64,000 bases of DNA from Castor canadensis (taxonomy: Eukaryota > Chordata > Mammalia > Rodentia > Castoridae): the NCBI RefSeq assembly GCF_047511655.1, contig NC_133389.1, forward strand, positions 152,039,973-152,103,972, given 5' to 3'. The position numbers and the translations under genes are program-made. The stretch's first letter is position 1, and each line of letters starts with the position of its first letter. The notes beneath the pieces were generated by a model. The model had not been told where the DNA came from and did no database searches. It worked only from the letters and a program-made list of their open reading frames with translations. This document shows positions 44,430 through 56,910 of the stretch, one piece after another.

Positions 44430-44777
44430 TATTAGTGCCTCACATGTTGAAATCCTCGCCTCCCCCCTCCAAGGTAACAGTATCAGCAGGTGGGGCCTTT
44501 GGGAGTTGGTTAGAGCATGAGGTCATATCTTAAAAAAAAAATGGGATTAGTGCCCTTATAAAAGAGACCAGGGGAGACCCCTCGCCCCCTTCTACTATTA
44601 ATGACACAGCAAAAAGGTGCTGTCCAAGAACCAAAAATTTGGCCCTCACCAGACATGAATTTACCTCGAACTTGGAGCTTTTACCTTGAACTGGAACCAT
44701 GAGAAATAAATTTCTGTTATTTATAAGCCACTCTGTCTATGGTATTTTGCTAAAGGAGCCTGAATGGACTAAGACAA
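44430..44777 (+). mobile_element. MaLR-type solo LTR
   Basis: acatgttgaaatcctcgcct, caggtggggcctttgggagt, tgagcatgaggtcat-like words, aatgggattagtgcccttat, aaaagagaccaggggagacc, ccctcaccagacatgaattt, ccatgagaaataaatttctg and gaatggactaagaca follow one MaLR LTR. The internal part is absent. Confidence 0.9.
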
Positions 44778-44857
44778 CCAGAGAAGTGTTTGAAAGGGGC
44801 ATGAAAACCTAATGCTGGTAACAATTTTATGTGAGAGAAATGGAAAGCTCGTCCAAT

Positions 44858-44968
44858 CCTCCTCCCCTCCCTTCCTCCCTCCCTCCCTTCTTCCTTCCCT
44901 TCTCTCTTCTTTTGTCCTTCCTTCCTTCCTTTCTTCCTTCTTTATTTCCATCCATCCTTCCTTCCATT
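44858..44968. repeat. CCTT/CCCT pyrimidine tract
   Basis: About 110 bases of nearly pure pyrimidine, ending in ccatccatccttccttccat. Confidence 0.95.
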
Positions 44969-45485
44969 GGTCAATGAATATTGACTGAACATTTATGTGT
45001 TACATACAGCCGTAAGTCCTGGGGCTATGGCAGTGAATAAGACATGGATTCTTCTTCAAAGAACTTGGAGCCTAATGGTGTCCATCACAAGAAGGCTGAA
45101 ACACAGCAGGGGAGAGCACAGAGTACAGAGTGCTGTGGCAACCCACAAGGGACACAGAACCTAGAGGTAGGGGAGTGGAGCAAAGGACTCTAAGCCAAGA
45201 TCTAGAGATAAGCCTTGGGTTATCAAGGTGAAAAGGGAGAGTGGCAGTTCTGGGGAAGGGAAGAGTCTGTGAAAAGACTCAGGTGGGACCAAAGAGCGGG
45301 CTACTGCTTGAAGACCTTGAAGGCAGATGGGAGAGTGCAGGTTGATGAGACAGGAGATAGGAAACCATTACAGGCCCTGTTCAGGGTCAGACTTCCTGAA
45401 AATGGTGCAGAAGCAGCATGGTGACACCAGGGAAGGAGCGACAGTTTTAGGATATCATCTTGACAACAGGAGGTGGGAACTGGAA
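44969..45485 (-). mobile_element. L2 3' relic
   Basis: tgaatattgactgaacattt, ggctatggcagtgaataaga, aaagaacttggagcctaatg, agtgctgtggcaacccacaa, agaccttgaaggcagatggg and gataggaaaccattacaggc trace the antisense L2 3' region in order. Confidence 0.75.
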
Positions 45486-45685
45486 CCTTGGAATGTAAAA
45501 TCCAAATAGAATGAACCTGAGGTAGAAAGGCAGGCTGGCAATGCATGTAAGATGTGTTAGCAGTTAGAAGGAAGTAGAGTGGGGGTGAAGTGGCTGGGAA
45601 AGGACAGGGCCATAGAAAACAGAAACACATTATTTCAGCAGCACTGGTAGCAACAGAAGCCAGATTGCTCTGGCAAAATAATTGG
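45486..45685. other. Unassigned, possibly more L2
   Basis: Continuation of the L2 relic is possible but the words are too diverged. Confidence 0.3.
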
Positions 45686-45689
45686 GTTA

Positions 45690-46110
45690 TGCCAAGTGTT
45701 GGTGGGGTTAGGGTATATGGGGACCCTTGTACATACTGAAGAGACTGTGGCCTGAGGCAGCAGCTCTGGGAAATAATCTGGTACATTTGGTAAAATTAAA
45801 GCAAGTTGGAACTTGTAGCACATCAACTCCACTCCTTGGTATAAATCCAAGATGTGTTTTTCTAACTGGTGATAATGTTGATTGCATGGGAAATTAGAAC
45901 AACCCAAGAGTCCATCACTGGGATTTTACCCATGGTAAACTCACATGATAGAATATGATGTAACAGTTAGGAATAACAAATTAAATGTACTCATACCAGC
46001 TGGGCTCAATCTTTAAAATATGGTGTTAATCAAAAACAAAAATCAAAGACACAGTGACACAGGCAGTAATATCATTTATGTAAATAAAAATATAGACACC
46101 AAAAATTTAC
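45690..46110 (+). mobile_element. Old L1/HAL1 3' relic
   Basis: taaaattaaagcaagttgga, catcaactccactccttggt, ataaatccaagatgtg, gaacaacccaagagtccatc, actcacatgatagaatatga, tgtaacagttaggaataaca and atatcatttatgtaaataaa keep the order of the 3' coding end of an old L1. No frame survives. Confidence 0.8.
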
Positions 46111-49100
46111 CATAGCAATTTATCCAACCTTCCCACCCCAGGTCAGCACTCCTAATTTTCCTTTTTGGATTCTTTTTCCCTTAGCAGGGAAGGTATGGGG
46201 AATAAGGTGGAGGCCAGAGGGGCTGTGCTATACAGAATATTCTGGGCTTCAGCATATTGGTGGCTTCCTGGTCCCATTCTCCCCACCTCCCAATTGCTGG
46301 CCTGGGCCTGCCGACTGTCATGCCTGGCTTTGCTAAGCCATCAGGCCTTGAAAATGTAAGCCTGAATGCCCTTGTCCAGGGAGACCACAAGTCTGAAGAA
46401 TTCCAGGTGAATGGCTCTTCCACCCCATCTTAGGAAAAATCTCAGCCAGGGTTGCTGCCCTGGGGACCACCCAGGCCTGTAGAAGCTTGGCCAATTTGCA
46501 GATTTAGAATTCCCAGCTGGTTCACATATTTTAGATGACTTACAGCAAAACAAAGACTGTATTCATGTTAGAAGGCACCTAACAAGCCATCAGTTTCCCC
46601 ACCAATGACATGAAAAATACCTGAGACACTTTGGAAAGCAAATTCTCAAACTTGATCCCCATGGAGATTTGGAGTCAAAACATCTTAGGGACCCTCGGAA
46701 TTTGTTTTGTTTTGTTTGACTCCCCAAGTAATTGTGGCCAAACCTGGATCAGAACCACCCACACCCCCAAAGTGGGCAGTCAGAATATCAGCCTGTCGCT
46801 AAGGGCCTACCTGGCCTCCCCAGGGAGGCAGAAATTCCTTTAGAGGTATGAGGGGAGGTTGGAGGGGGCTTCAGGAGCCCACAGCACTATGGGAACTCTG
46901 GGTGCAGGCAAGCAAATAATGGGCCCAAACACTCCCTCAGCCCTACTTTGGTATCAGCATTCCAGGCCCACCCATCTGGGTCCTTGGTCACCAGGAGACC
47001 TCCCGCGTAACACAGGCTGTCGTAACCTGCCCAAATTCTGCTCAGCCCACTGTGAACAAAGGCAATTGTTCTCCCAGGAATGCAGGACAGATGTCTGTCC
47101 ATCCTGTTCCTCCCTCTCTCCTTATCCCTCCTGCCCAGGTTCCCACCTTTAAGAAGGTGTTCTAAATATGGCTGCCCGTGGTACTTTTTCCTCTGCAACT
47201 TGAAAGTCACCCATCGTTGTCTATGATTATTTGTGTAGGGTTCCCTCCTTCTAAGCCAGCACTGTCAAGTAGGCACATTTTTCCACACTGGAGGCTGAAG
47301 TGCAAGTAGAGAAGGGATTTTTTTTTTTTTTAATACACATTTGGAGATGCCAAGTTTCCTGTGGGAATCATCCTTTTATTGAAAGGATGGCTTGTGTCTC
47401 TCCCTGCCCCCACCTGATGAAGCAGTAAATTGTAACAAGAGAATCTGGCTAAACAAGTTTCCGATTCCACGTTATCTTGTGGACAAAGAGCTCTTTGAAA
47501 ATGGTTTCTGTGTTTGGCTTCTAGTGATGGAGTGGAAAGTGATGTTTTCACTGTTGCTGGAATTCTCTCCCTCTGACAGTGTCCAACTATGGCCATTCAC
47601 AGACAAGGCAGCATTGGGTCCTGTGGGGGACAGGGAGTCCACGTGGTGGGAGAGCTGTGGCCGGGCCATTTCCTGCTAATTAACCCATGGATATTGATAA
47701 TATTTCTCTCTAGGAAACTGCTCCAGATAAGGCATCGGTCCCTTTCTGGTCACCAAGTCATCAATAAGCAGACAACCCCTTTTTAGCAGAGCCCATAATC
47801 CAAACATGCTCGGGGCGGGTGATTGATAGAAAGCTCCCATTTTAAAAGGATTCCAAATCTAAACAGAATGTGTCTGGTTACTGACAAAATTAAATTACCC
47901 TCTGCTGGAAGAACTTCCCCTTCTAGTGAAAACAAAGTTATAGTTACAGATAAAATAGAAACTTGTGCATAAATTCTTGGAGGTTTCTAAGAACAAACAA
48001 GTATGATTGTTAAATTTATGAGCTTTTATTTTATGTTTTCCCCACTTTAATATACTTCATCAGAGAGAGAGAACAAAAAATAATTTCTGTGGTAGTATTT
48101 GAAGGGTCAAAAGTCCAATAGACTCTGGTCAAAAGCAGCCAGAGGCCTGGGTTTTTATTTAACTCTCTTCTCTGGGCTGTTCTGGGAAATATCTTCTCTT
48201 CCTAGAACCATGATAACCAAACTGCCCAGGAGAGAAGGAAAAGGTAGAAACTTTGCCTGGCTGTGATGATCTCTTTCCCTCTTTCTCTTTAACACTTGGC
48301 CCTTGTGGACGAGTCTCATCCAACATTCTCCATACTTGTTTTGTTTGCTTTTTGCTTGTAGAAATAAGAGCAACAGCAGAGGAAGTAGCTTGTGAGGATT
48401 TCAGTCTTCCCCTCAGCCAACAAGAGAACCATTCCAGTCCAGCCTTTTATGGATTCAGTGGGTCTTTGGAGAGTTCCTGCTTCAGGCCAGCACAATCTTA
48501 GGCTCTGGGAAGGATGTTGGAGTTCTCACAAGAACTAACATGTGTGCAGTACATTCCTGCTTACAGCATGTCTTCTCCCACTGTAACTGAGCCAATGCCA
48601 AGGGAGAAGGAAAATGGCCTTTGGATTTAAAATGCTTGCAGACTAGCAAGAGAGGCTGGATTTCAGAGGAGAAACCTCCAAAAAATGGGAGAAGCCCTCA
48701 CTTAATCCAGGGCTAATCTGTGAGAGACAGACCAAAAGGGCTGCTGCCCGGAGAAGAGAGATCAGTAAACCCTGGACCTCCAGGGGCTCCTGACCCTAGA
48801 GTCTAGAATTTCCAGTCTGAGAGTTTGGTTGTTAAGTGTCCAGCTGTAATGAAGTCTCCCTATGAGACCCAAGCCTTGACAACGACACCTCTCTCTTGCT
48901 TTTGCCACCAGCTCTGAAATCCCCTCCCTGGCAGACAAACTTGATTTCCCACATTCTTGGCACCCCTCTTGGCTACATCATGGTTGGGGGGCTAGTGAGT
49001 CTGGCTAGACCCTGTCACCACCCTGTTCTAAAGAAAGAAAGGTCATCAATGTGGATTTATGCCTGGGAGAGATTTGCTTTTATTTTGCCTTTAATGAATA

Positions 49101-49765
49101 TGCTAAGATGTTGCATTAGGGAAGGTGCCCCTTTTACCCCACGCCACCCCTATGGGCCCCACCAAGCCAGGTGGGTTCTCAGGGGAGCCGCTGAGCAAAT
49201 GTGGTCATGTGTGTTCCAGTGTTTGGCAGGACTGTGGGATTGCAAGGCGATGGCTTTTCCATCACACTGTCATCGCACTGCAGACAACACCCTGAGCAGC
49301 CCAGCTGCAGCCCTGCTGGCAGCAGAGCACTGACCACAGTGGGGAAAGGCTCCCAGCCAAGCCCTCCTGTCCTTCCCAGACTCCCTGTGATGTCTGCACT
49401 AGCTGGTAGGTTGTTCATGGCCATGGGACCCGCTGACCCATCTCCAAGTTCAACCAGGCTCTTAGTCACCATGTTGAGCAGTCTTGCGATGGCTTCAGTG
49501 GTCCCTGAGTTACCATGTACCATTAACACTGTTTCTAAAGCCACACAACCCTTCATACGTTCCAAGGTAGCCTACCCAGGTCCCCTTTCAACAGATCACC
49601 ATTCCATAAAGCCCTCCTACATAGAGAGCACGCTGGTGTGGCAGTGGTTTTAAAATTCAGTTCAATTCAGAACAAATTTAATGAGCATCTCTGCATCTAC
49701 TCATTTCACATTTATTTGGCTTTCCTGAAGGAACAGTCAGAGTATTAAAAAGGGAGAGTACAAAA
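46111..49765. other. Repeat-poor block, no gene supported
   Basis: About 3.6 kb, the longest stretch without a clear transposon. One doubtful MER5-like piece lies at about 46,640-46,765. Open frames up to 150 codons (49,179-49,565 minus and 49,201-49,653 plus overlap each other) have no domain. 47,390-47,960 has balanced composition with TAATTA-type homeodomain-like words (taattaacc at 47,680). Candidate for noncoding conservation. Confidence 0.4.
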
Positions 49766-49769
49766 GAAT

Positions 49770-49955
49770 GTTGGTAAAGCCAGACATCAGTTCAAATTGC
49801 AGCTCTGCCACTCACCTGTTATGTGAGCACAGTTTCCTTATTTGTAAAATGGTGATATAAACTTGTAAAAGACTACTAAGAGAATTAGCCAACTAGCAAC
49901 ATGCACACATCGTCCATTTTGGTGTCTGACACATAGCAGTAGTCGTCTCTGTGGG
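49770..49955 (+). repeat. MIR
   Basis: gttcaaattgcagctctgcc, actcacctgttatgtgagca, cagtttccttatttgtaaaa, tggtgatataaacttg and tgtctgacacatagcagtag: sense MIR. Confidence 0.9.
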
Positions 49956-50900
49956 GACCATATTATTCTTACTAATACGAAGGTGATCCTTACTAATCTT
50001 TGTGCTTTGTGAGGAAGGATAGCCTTTTAGTGACAAAGTAATGCAAAGAAGTCCTTAGGGAGAACATCTTTCCAGGAAGTAGCCCATCTACATCTCACAT
50101 GGGCTTATCACATCATGACAATTTGAATTTTTCCTTGAAGGTGGCATTTTTCAGTGGCAAAAGCAAAGGTTTTATCTTTTTGGAGGAAAAAAATCTAATT
50201 TAATTGAAGTTTTGGGGGTTTTTTGGGGTTTTTGTTGTTGTTGTTGTTGTTGTTTTTTCCTTACATGTGGTCTTCAATTGGTTCTTCCATTTCTGGGAAT
50301 CAATTCTTTCAAAAAAATTGAAATGTTTTGTGCCAAATCTGTCAGAAAGTGAAAGCTTCTGGGTTGAAGCTCTACTCTTGAGTTACCAGAGAAAAGAAGC
50401 ATCACAAACATTTTTTTTTCCTTTTTTGTTTTTTTCTCTTAAAGGGTTGGCAGTTCATGACCAAAACTGTCATTGCCATCTAAAAATACCATATGTGTGA
50501 ACTAGCATTGTTTGCTTTTCTGTTTTGGTTTTTTGTCTTAGCTTGGGGAAGTCAGAAGAGGCAACAAGAGAAAATTACAACTTGGTGTATCCTGTTTTTG
50601 ATCACCTTAGACAAGCAGAAGAAAATAAATAACATTTTGAACTCACCCTGCAATCAGCCCATTCAGATCAGATCAACAGTTCATAGATGAGCTTATGGTA
50701 ATCAAAACCTATGTAGACTATGTCATTTGGCTCTTATCATACAGAAAAATGCTTAATTTTTATAGATAACCTATCATAAATCCCAGGAAGATAAACTAGA
50801 CAGATACCCTTACTGCACTAAAAGTGATTTTTTGCCTTCAGTCAAAAATAACAATAAATTTTTTCAACATCCATTTTCAGAATTTGGACACAATTCATAA
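49956..50900. other. No gene seen; (TTG)n-type run
   Basis: Contains a G/T-rich run with seven TTG units at 50,205-50,258. Otherwise unique-looking. Confidence 0.45.
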
Positions 50901-50912
50901 ATTTAAAAAAAA

Positions 50913-50998
50913 ATTTTTTTTCTTGGTACTGGGGATTGAACCCAGGGCCTTACACATGCTAGGTAAATACTGTACCACTGAGCCACATCCCCATCCCC
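50913..50998 (-). repeat. ID SINE
   Basis: ttggtactggggattgaacc, cagggccttacacatgctag, gtaaatactgtaccactgag, ccacatccccatcccc: clear antisense ID. Confidence 0.93.
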
Positions 50999-51650
50999 TC
51001 AATTCACAATTTGAGTACAATTTTCCTATTTTTATTTCCAATACATTGAGTACATCTATTTCTCATTTCTTAAATCAGAAGGAGAAATTTCATCCAGGAT
51101 TATTTATTTTACTCTTTAATTTTAATTCACATGCCTCTGGAGAATATATCTTTTGTATGATTCTGTTCCCAAAATCTAAGGAAAACAGAAGACAAAATGC
51201 TATTGGCTAAGGCCCTCGAAAAGGTTGTTGGGTGGGGGGGCTCTCTTGAATTTTTTTTGTAAGTCATATTTCAAGTCTTTGATCTTGACAGCCCAAAATA
51301 CTACCTTATAATTATATCATAACCATGAAATGACTTTTGTTGGCTAGTAATGTGACTTTTTAAAGTTTCTACTAAATATACAAATATTAAAGTGGAAGAA
51401 TGTAAGAGTATTCCAAATGATTAGTGCTGGTATTAAAATTACCAATATTATATGTGTATATAATATATATAATGTTGGAATATTTACAGCTAGACATTCA
51501 TCTAAGTAGTCTAAGGTTTGTCTTCTTTTCACTTTTTTAAAAGTGATTGGTAATTTTTTTACCCTTTTTCACATAATTTGCTACTTCAAGACATTTAAGC
51601 CATTGATTTCTTTTTTCCACTGGGGAAAAACAGCTTATATTCACACAAGA
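50999..51650. other. AT-rich stretch, no gene seen
   Basis: AT-rich with a TATATAATATATATA-like patch near 51,450-51,470. No repeat family recognised. Confidence 0.4.
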
Positions 51651-51660
51651 CTCAATAGAG

Positions 51661-51749
51661 GGCTAAATGTGTAGCTCAAGCAGTAGAGTGCCTGCCAAGC
51701 AATCACAAAGCCCTAAGTTCAAAGCCCAGTACTACCAAAAAAAAAAAAA
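51661..51749 (+). repeat. ID SINE with TSD
   Basis: ggctaaatgtgtagctcaag, cagtagagtgcctgccaagc, ccctaagttcaaagcccagt and a 13-base A tail. The 9-base repeat tcaatagag occurs at 51,652-51,660 and 51,750-51,758. Confidence 0.95.
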
Positions 51750-51922
51750 TCAATAGAGCAACTGAACTAAACAATATCATCTCAAACATTTATTAATTTC
51801 ATGAGTATTTACTGTAGCATCATAACACATCATACAATACATATTCAACTGTGTGCATTTGGCCCTCCAACAAAAAGAAAGAAAAAGAAAAAAAAAATAA
51901 CACCTTCAAGAATGGCCATTCT
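51750..51922. other. Spacer between two ID insertions
   Basis: Unique-looking apart from an A-rich run near 51,872-51,900. Confidence 0.4.
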
Positions 51923-52008
51923 GGACTGGGGGTGTGGCTCAGTGAAAGAGCACTCACCTAGGATACACAAGGCCCTAAATTCAATCCCCAACACCACAAA
52001 GAGAAAGA
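51923..52008 (+). repeat. ID SINE
   Basis: ggactgggggtgtggctcag, tgaaagagcactcacctagg, ccctaaattcaatccccaac and an A-rich tail. Flanking words ggccattc and ggtcattc are a probable target duplication with one mismatch. Confidence 0.92.
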
Positions 52009-52229
52009 GCGGTCATTCCAATCACCACATCTACTCAACTGAGACCCCAAAGTCAGTAGAACAGAAGACACAAAACTGCTATGGGCTCAGCTGCTTTACT
52101 TCCCTTGTCCCTTTCAGAGGTGAGGACATGAACTGGAGTATGAAAGATAAGTATTTAGGGTACATCAGGCCTGGAAATGTCAAGGGCCAGCTGATTCATC
52201 TGGTTCCCAACCAAAAGCAAACAAAAGAA

Positions 52230-52310
52230 GAAGCCAGGAGGATCTCTGAAGGGCAGCCTGGGCTACATAGCAAGAACTGATCTCAAATAATAATAATAAT
52301 AAATAAATAA
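52230..52310 (+). repeat. B1 3' end with AAT/AAAT tail
   Basis: gccaggaggatctctgaagg, gcagcctgggctacatagca and agaactgatctcaa are the B1 3' half. The tail has become (AAT)5 and (AAAT)3. Confidence 0.85.
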
Positions 52311-54285
52311 AATACAAAACAAAATGGCAATCTGCTCAATAGTTGGAGGAAAACTAGCCATGAGAGATTTAATGCAAGACATTCATACTTTATGAGCCAT
52401 GGAAGGAATTTTTCAAGGATAATCCTGGCTCCAAAGTTTATTTCCCCTACCATGCATGGAAGATACTCAATATAGTGCATCCAGTTAGGTGTACCTGCTG
52501 GATAAGAGGCTCTGCACTACAATTACAGGGAAAATTCCAGACCACTCAGTGGATGTTTTTAGAGAGATGAGAATAAGATTAGACATAGAGAAATATGTGT
52601 ACATACACATACAACCTTAGAATGAACCACGTCTGTGTAGAGTGAGCCCATCTTGGCATGCCCTTTGCTAGCCTAATGGTTTAACTAATTGTTATCTATT
52701 AAGAACTCTGAACATGTCAGATGATATAAATTTAAATGGGGGGGGGAGAGGCAGAGGTTTGGTTTTAGAACTAATTATTGGTAGAACAGGAGATTTTGTT
52801 GGTGGTGGTGGTGATGGTAGTTTTTAGAACAAGCTAGTGTTTTAAAAACAGAACTATAAACACAGAATTTACTTACATTTGCCAATCACAGGGCTACATT
52901 AGCCAGTGGAAGAATTTTATCCGTAACATGTATAGTATATATATATCGTATAGCCATGAACCACAGCATCAAACGTTAGCTAATACATACATGCTGGATT
53001 CAGGAAATTGTCTCCCCATTCCCAAACAGTCTCAGTTGCCCCAAATCTGAAACGTGTCATGTCAAGCATTTCCTCCTGTTTTAACAAAGGATATTTTCAA
53101 GAAAAGCTAATCCACCTGTTTCTAATTCAGTTGGTAAGCTGTTACCTTACTGGAGCTAGCTCTATCTAAAAACATCTTTTTAAGTTCTCTTTTAAGGTTT
53201 TACTACTTTGAATCAGCTGACCCCTCCTCAAGCCTTCAACTCCTGTTTAAGCCAAGCTCAGAATGAGTTTATTTACACAATCAGACTCCCCAAGAGGCTG
53301 GAAAACATACCACCCCTGATGAGGAGGAGACAACTGTGAATCAACCATTGAAACTTCTCACAACTCAAACCTAATCCGGCCCTCTCTCCTTGACAGGATC
53401 AAATGGAAATCGCAAAGGTTACATGCAATCCCTCTGTCAAGCTGACCTTTTCAGTTCAAGAGAAACAAGGGTGACAAGATAGGAACGTGACTTTAGACAG
53501 AGGGCCATCCCGCCTGGGGACAGCATGGCTGGAAGGATTAATCAACAGATCTTGCTAGCTTTTTTTTAGAACTAGAAAGAATGGCAAGAAATCCAAAGAG
53601 CATCCTCATTAAAGCTGATTTACTGGAGAGACTCAAAATCCTCCTTTCTTCTTTGGTATCACCCAAGGTACTCAGGCCAATTTGCAAAGCTGAATCTCAT
53701 CGTTTTAATTATCTGTAGCCCCACAAGAAGCACTCTGAACACAAGATTTTCAAGGGACAGTTGGTGGCTAGCAGCTCAGGTAGAATGAAAGGAACAGGGT
53801 CTTGCTATGTAGTCATTGATAAACTTTAGAGCAAGTTTTGGGATTGTGGTGTTTTACACACACACCCCTTTTCTTATAAGAGTTCTGATGTAACACAGAT
53901 AAATTGGAATCAGGCCCTGGCAAAGGTTTTTATTTGATCAACAAAACACTGCGCAAAGACTAGTCCGAGACTGCCCTGCTTTCTGAAGTTCCCTTCCATC
54001 TCCACTGAAAACATTCTCTTTCCTTCAAGCCTCCCCCTTTTTCGAAGAGGAAAAATCCCTAACCAAAACCTCCCATTGCACAGAATGTTAATTACGGAGA
54101 GAAGGAGTGTCAGCACCTTCAGCTTGGGAGAAAATCTGCCATCCACGGTACATATGTCCTTTCTTCATTTCTCCTTCTGCTTCTTCAGACAACCTTCATC
54201 CTGAGGATCCTCAGGCCAGTATCTCAAGCTGTAAGAGGCATTCAAGTTGCTTTTGCTGAAAAGCATTGACTCCTTACTTGAGCCC
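52311..54285. other. Repeat-poor block, no gene supported
   Basis: About 2 kb with no recognised transposon. Minor runs: G8 at 52,739-52,746 and (GGT)n at 52,799-52,813. A candidate for noncoding conservation around 53,100-53,750. Confidence 0.4.
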
Positions 54286-54289
54286 ACAA

Positions 54290-54805
54290 ATTAATTAAAA
54301 ACAGGAAAAGCTTGACATCTTTGTCTCCATTTTGTATCTGCCTTTGCTCTAAGCCATTCTCTTTACAGTCACTTTACAATCACCTTGGATTCTAAAAAGG
54401 ACAAAACTAATAATATCTTTATGACAAGGAACTGGAGCCACCTGGAGTTGCCACCCTCCCAGTGAGGAAAATTACCTCAAGAATCCTCTCAAACAGGAAC
54501 CAGATTGCTTCCTCCAAGTGATAACTTTCCAAAACTGGATCAAGTTGTGGTCACCTGTCTGACCAAGATTATGGGCTCACCAGTCACAACTACACCTGTG
54601 ACGAGGACTGTTTAACTATGCATACATGCCCCCAGTTCTTTTGTCTATTTAAACCTATCACTCATGTCTGTACCCTGAAGATGGCTGAAGATGAGCTGAG
54701 TGCTTACTCTGCCTCTTCCCATGGCATGCCCTGAATAAATCTCCTTTCTCTGGCTTCATCATGCCTCTTTATTTGGTGTTTAGGGGTGGGTGGCCAGACC
54801 TGGCA
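54290..54805 (+). mobile_element. Probable endogenous retrovirus LTR
   Basis: Order of promoter-like and 3'-end signals: TATA-like ctatttaaacctatc at 54,645, then about 85 bases later AATAAA at 54,734-54,739 followed by a TTT/TCT/TTG-rich end (cctctttatttggtgtttag). The layout is U3-R-U5-like. The left edge is not defined and I do not recognise the family, so this is an inference. Confidence 0.5.
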
Positions 54806-56420
54806 TACACGGCTCAGGTGTTTGAGCCTTGGGTCCAAAACTGGTTTCAAAGCCTCCCAACAGAGCACTGAGCTGGAGCACTGGTGAACCCCAGCCTGCT
54901 GCCATTCTACCCAGCGCCCTGGGCATGTCCTGCCTGAACTGCTCTTTATCCAAAGCCACTCGATGGAATGGAAATTTCAAACAGTCTTTGGATGCTCCTA
55001 GTATTTGAATCACTCTCTGAATGAGTTAGACATTAAAAAAAAAAAAAGTTGGGAAACATTTTAAAGGCAGTGATCCTGTACTATCTCAGAGTGGTGTGAG
55101 TTGCATTTGGATGGCTCCATCGGGACCTCAATGACTGTTAACACTGCTGTGACCCTTCTGTCTGAAAGTGTCTTGTAACATCCTACAACACTGCTCTCAA
55201 TTTATGTAATTCTAAATCTTTGTGGCTACACAGAAAACAATGAGGTCCAGTTGAAATAGGAGCTGAGCTCTGTGGAGACTCTTTGGATTATGAGGGGAGT
55301 AGAGCTAAGGGGTGGCCCACTAGAAGATTCTTCCATATAAGTAATAAGATTGTTACTGCCCATTTGGGGTTGGTAGGGGAACTGGCAATAAGAAGCCAGT
55401 TTAAAAGAAAAACTTTAAACAAATGACACTATATTCCTGCCATAGAGATAAGAAAAGGGTATGAAATAGCCCAAAATTATCTCCAAAGGAGTCAGTCTCT
55501 TCACAGATATGACACATTCTGGAGTCTGATTTTCCAAACTTCTTTCTCCCTTCTACTTCTTACAGTGCAGAGTGATGTGGATTTATTAAGCAAAGTGCAC
55601 TGAGGTTCACTTAATTTTGAGGATTTCTCCACAAGACTTGGAACAATTGGAGACTCTAGGCTGTGAAATGGAAGCTGGGAATCCCTGTGTTCTCACAAAC
55701 CTGGGCCTACTGGAGCAGACCCATTGCCTCAGGAAAAAAAAAAAAAGGTAGAAATGAGAATCCTCTCCCCTTTTTCAGGTAAGCGTAAATAAGAAAAAAA
55801 GCAGTGACACTTTTATTTAATAAATGCTCTTGTGACCTCTAAGGTTCATCCTCCCTGAGTCCAGCTGTAGAGCCAATGCTGCTTGCTCTGGCCTTAGAGG
55901 ACTGAGCCTGCCTGAGCCCAGGGCCACTATGGAATGGCAGACGGCTGAGTCAAGGCCTGGCCACCAGCCTTCAAAGGTAAGTCAAGCGAGCTGGTGAGTT
56001 TTCCGAAACAAAGAGCACACACATGCACAAGTACTTGATTTAAGACAAATTTCTATAAACATTTCCTTGTGAGCAAATGTCGAGGCTCAAGCTAGCGTTC
56101 TCCCATAGAAAGGGAGAGAGCTGAATGGAGACGATCACACTCACTGGTTTGTTTTGTGAGGTCATCATACTTCATTATGTGCCAGAAGTAATAACATGCA
56201 CATTGAGACAGGTAGGTTGTCCACTGTGAACACCAGGGAGTTTACAGCTTAATCTCCTCTTAGAAAAACCCTCTGAATTCTGTTCCTTTCTATACCCTTA
56301 CTCCAGGCCTTGCTGACAGCCCCTGAGGAGGTTTCCCATACTCCTCAGCTCAAGTCTTCAGCTAGCACAGAGATAACCTCAGCTTCATCCATGGAAGCTG
56401 TAAGCAGACTCCTCTCTGAA
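54806..56420. other. No gene seen
   Basis: About 1.6 kb of unique-looking sequence with two A runs (55,035-55,047 and 55,734-55,746). No domain in any frame. Confidence 0.4.
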
Positions 56421-56424
56421 TATC

Positions 56425-56530
56425 TGTCCGCTGTGTGTCCAACACCATGCGAGGCTCGGGGGATACTGTGCCCTTGAGAAGTTCACAGTTAGTGGGGGAG
56501 CTGGGCACCAAGGCTCCTTACAGGGTGGCT
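56425..56530 (-). mobile_element. L2 3'-end relic
   Basis: gtgtgtccaacaccatgcga, ggctcgggggatactgtgcc, cttgagaagttcacagttag and tgggggagctgggca fit the antisense L2 3' end. Confidence 0.65.
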
Positions 56531-56574
56531 GCTCTTGAACTGGGGCCATGGTTGCTAAGCAGCTGGTTCAGAAC

Positions 56575-56655
56575 AGTTATTCAAGTCAGAAAGTCAAGTC
56601 CTGCTTTTAGCTCTGCCCCTTGATGTGTGAGAGAAGTCACTTGTCCCAGGATCCT
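56575..56655 (+). repeat. MIR fragment
   Basis: aagtcaagtcctgcttttag, ctctgccccttgatgtgtga and gagaagtcacttg resemble the sense MIR centre. Short. Confidence 0.5.
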
Positions 56656-56834
56656 CTGGCCACAGTGTAATACATATAATTAGAGAATTACATAACATCT
56701 CTCCTGTAATGAGCTGCAGTTGTATATGCCAGGATACAGTTTAATGATTCAAATTAAAAAGGAATACAATTCCGTTCCCAGGACTTCTTGAGCAAAGTCC
56801 AAGGACCCTTTCCTACCAGTCTTGCAGGTCATTA

Positions 56835-56910
56835 TTGTATGCCTTTGGTGTCCTCCAAAATGTCATTCACAAGTTCAGAAGGTATTTGTTGAAAGAATGA
56901 ACAAATAACT
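56835..56910 (+). mobile_element. L2 3'-end relic
   Basis: gtattgtatgcctttggtgt-type sequence followed by aaggtatttgttgaaagaat and gaacaaataa, the sense L2 3' terminus. Confidence 0.5.

Noticed and set aside
46640-46765. Possible MER5-like relic
   Set aside because: Only scattered words fit (ctcaaacttgatccc, gatcagaaccac). Too weak to list as a feature.
49179-49653. Overlapping 128- and 150-codon frames on opposite strands
   Set aside because: No domain, no splice context, and mutual overlap. Most likely chance in GC-rich DNA.
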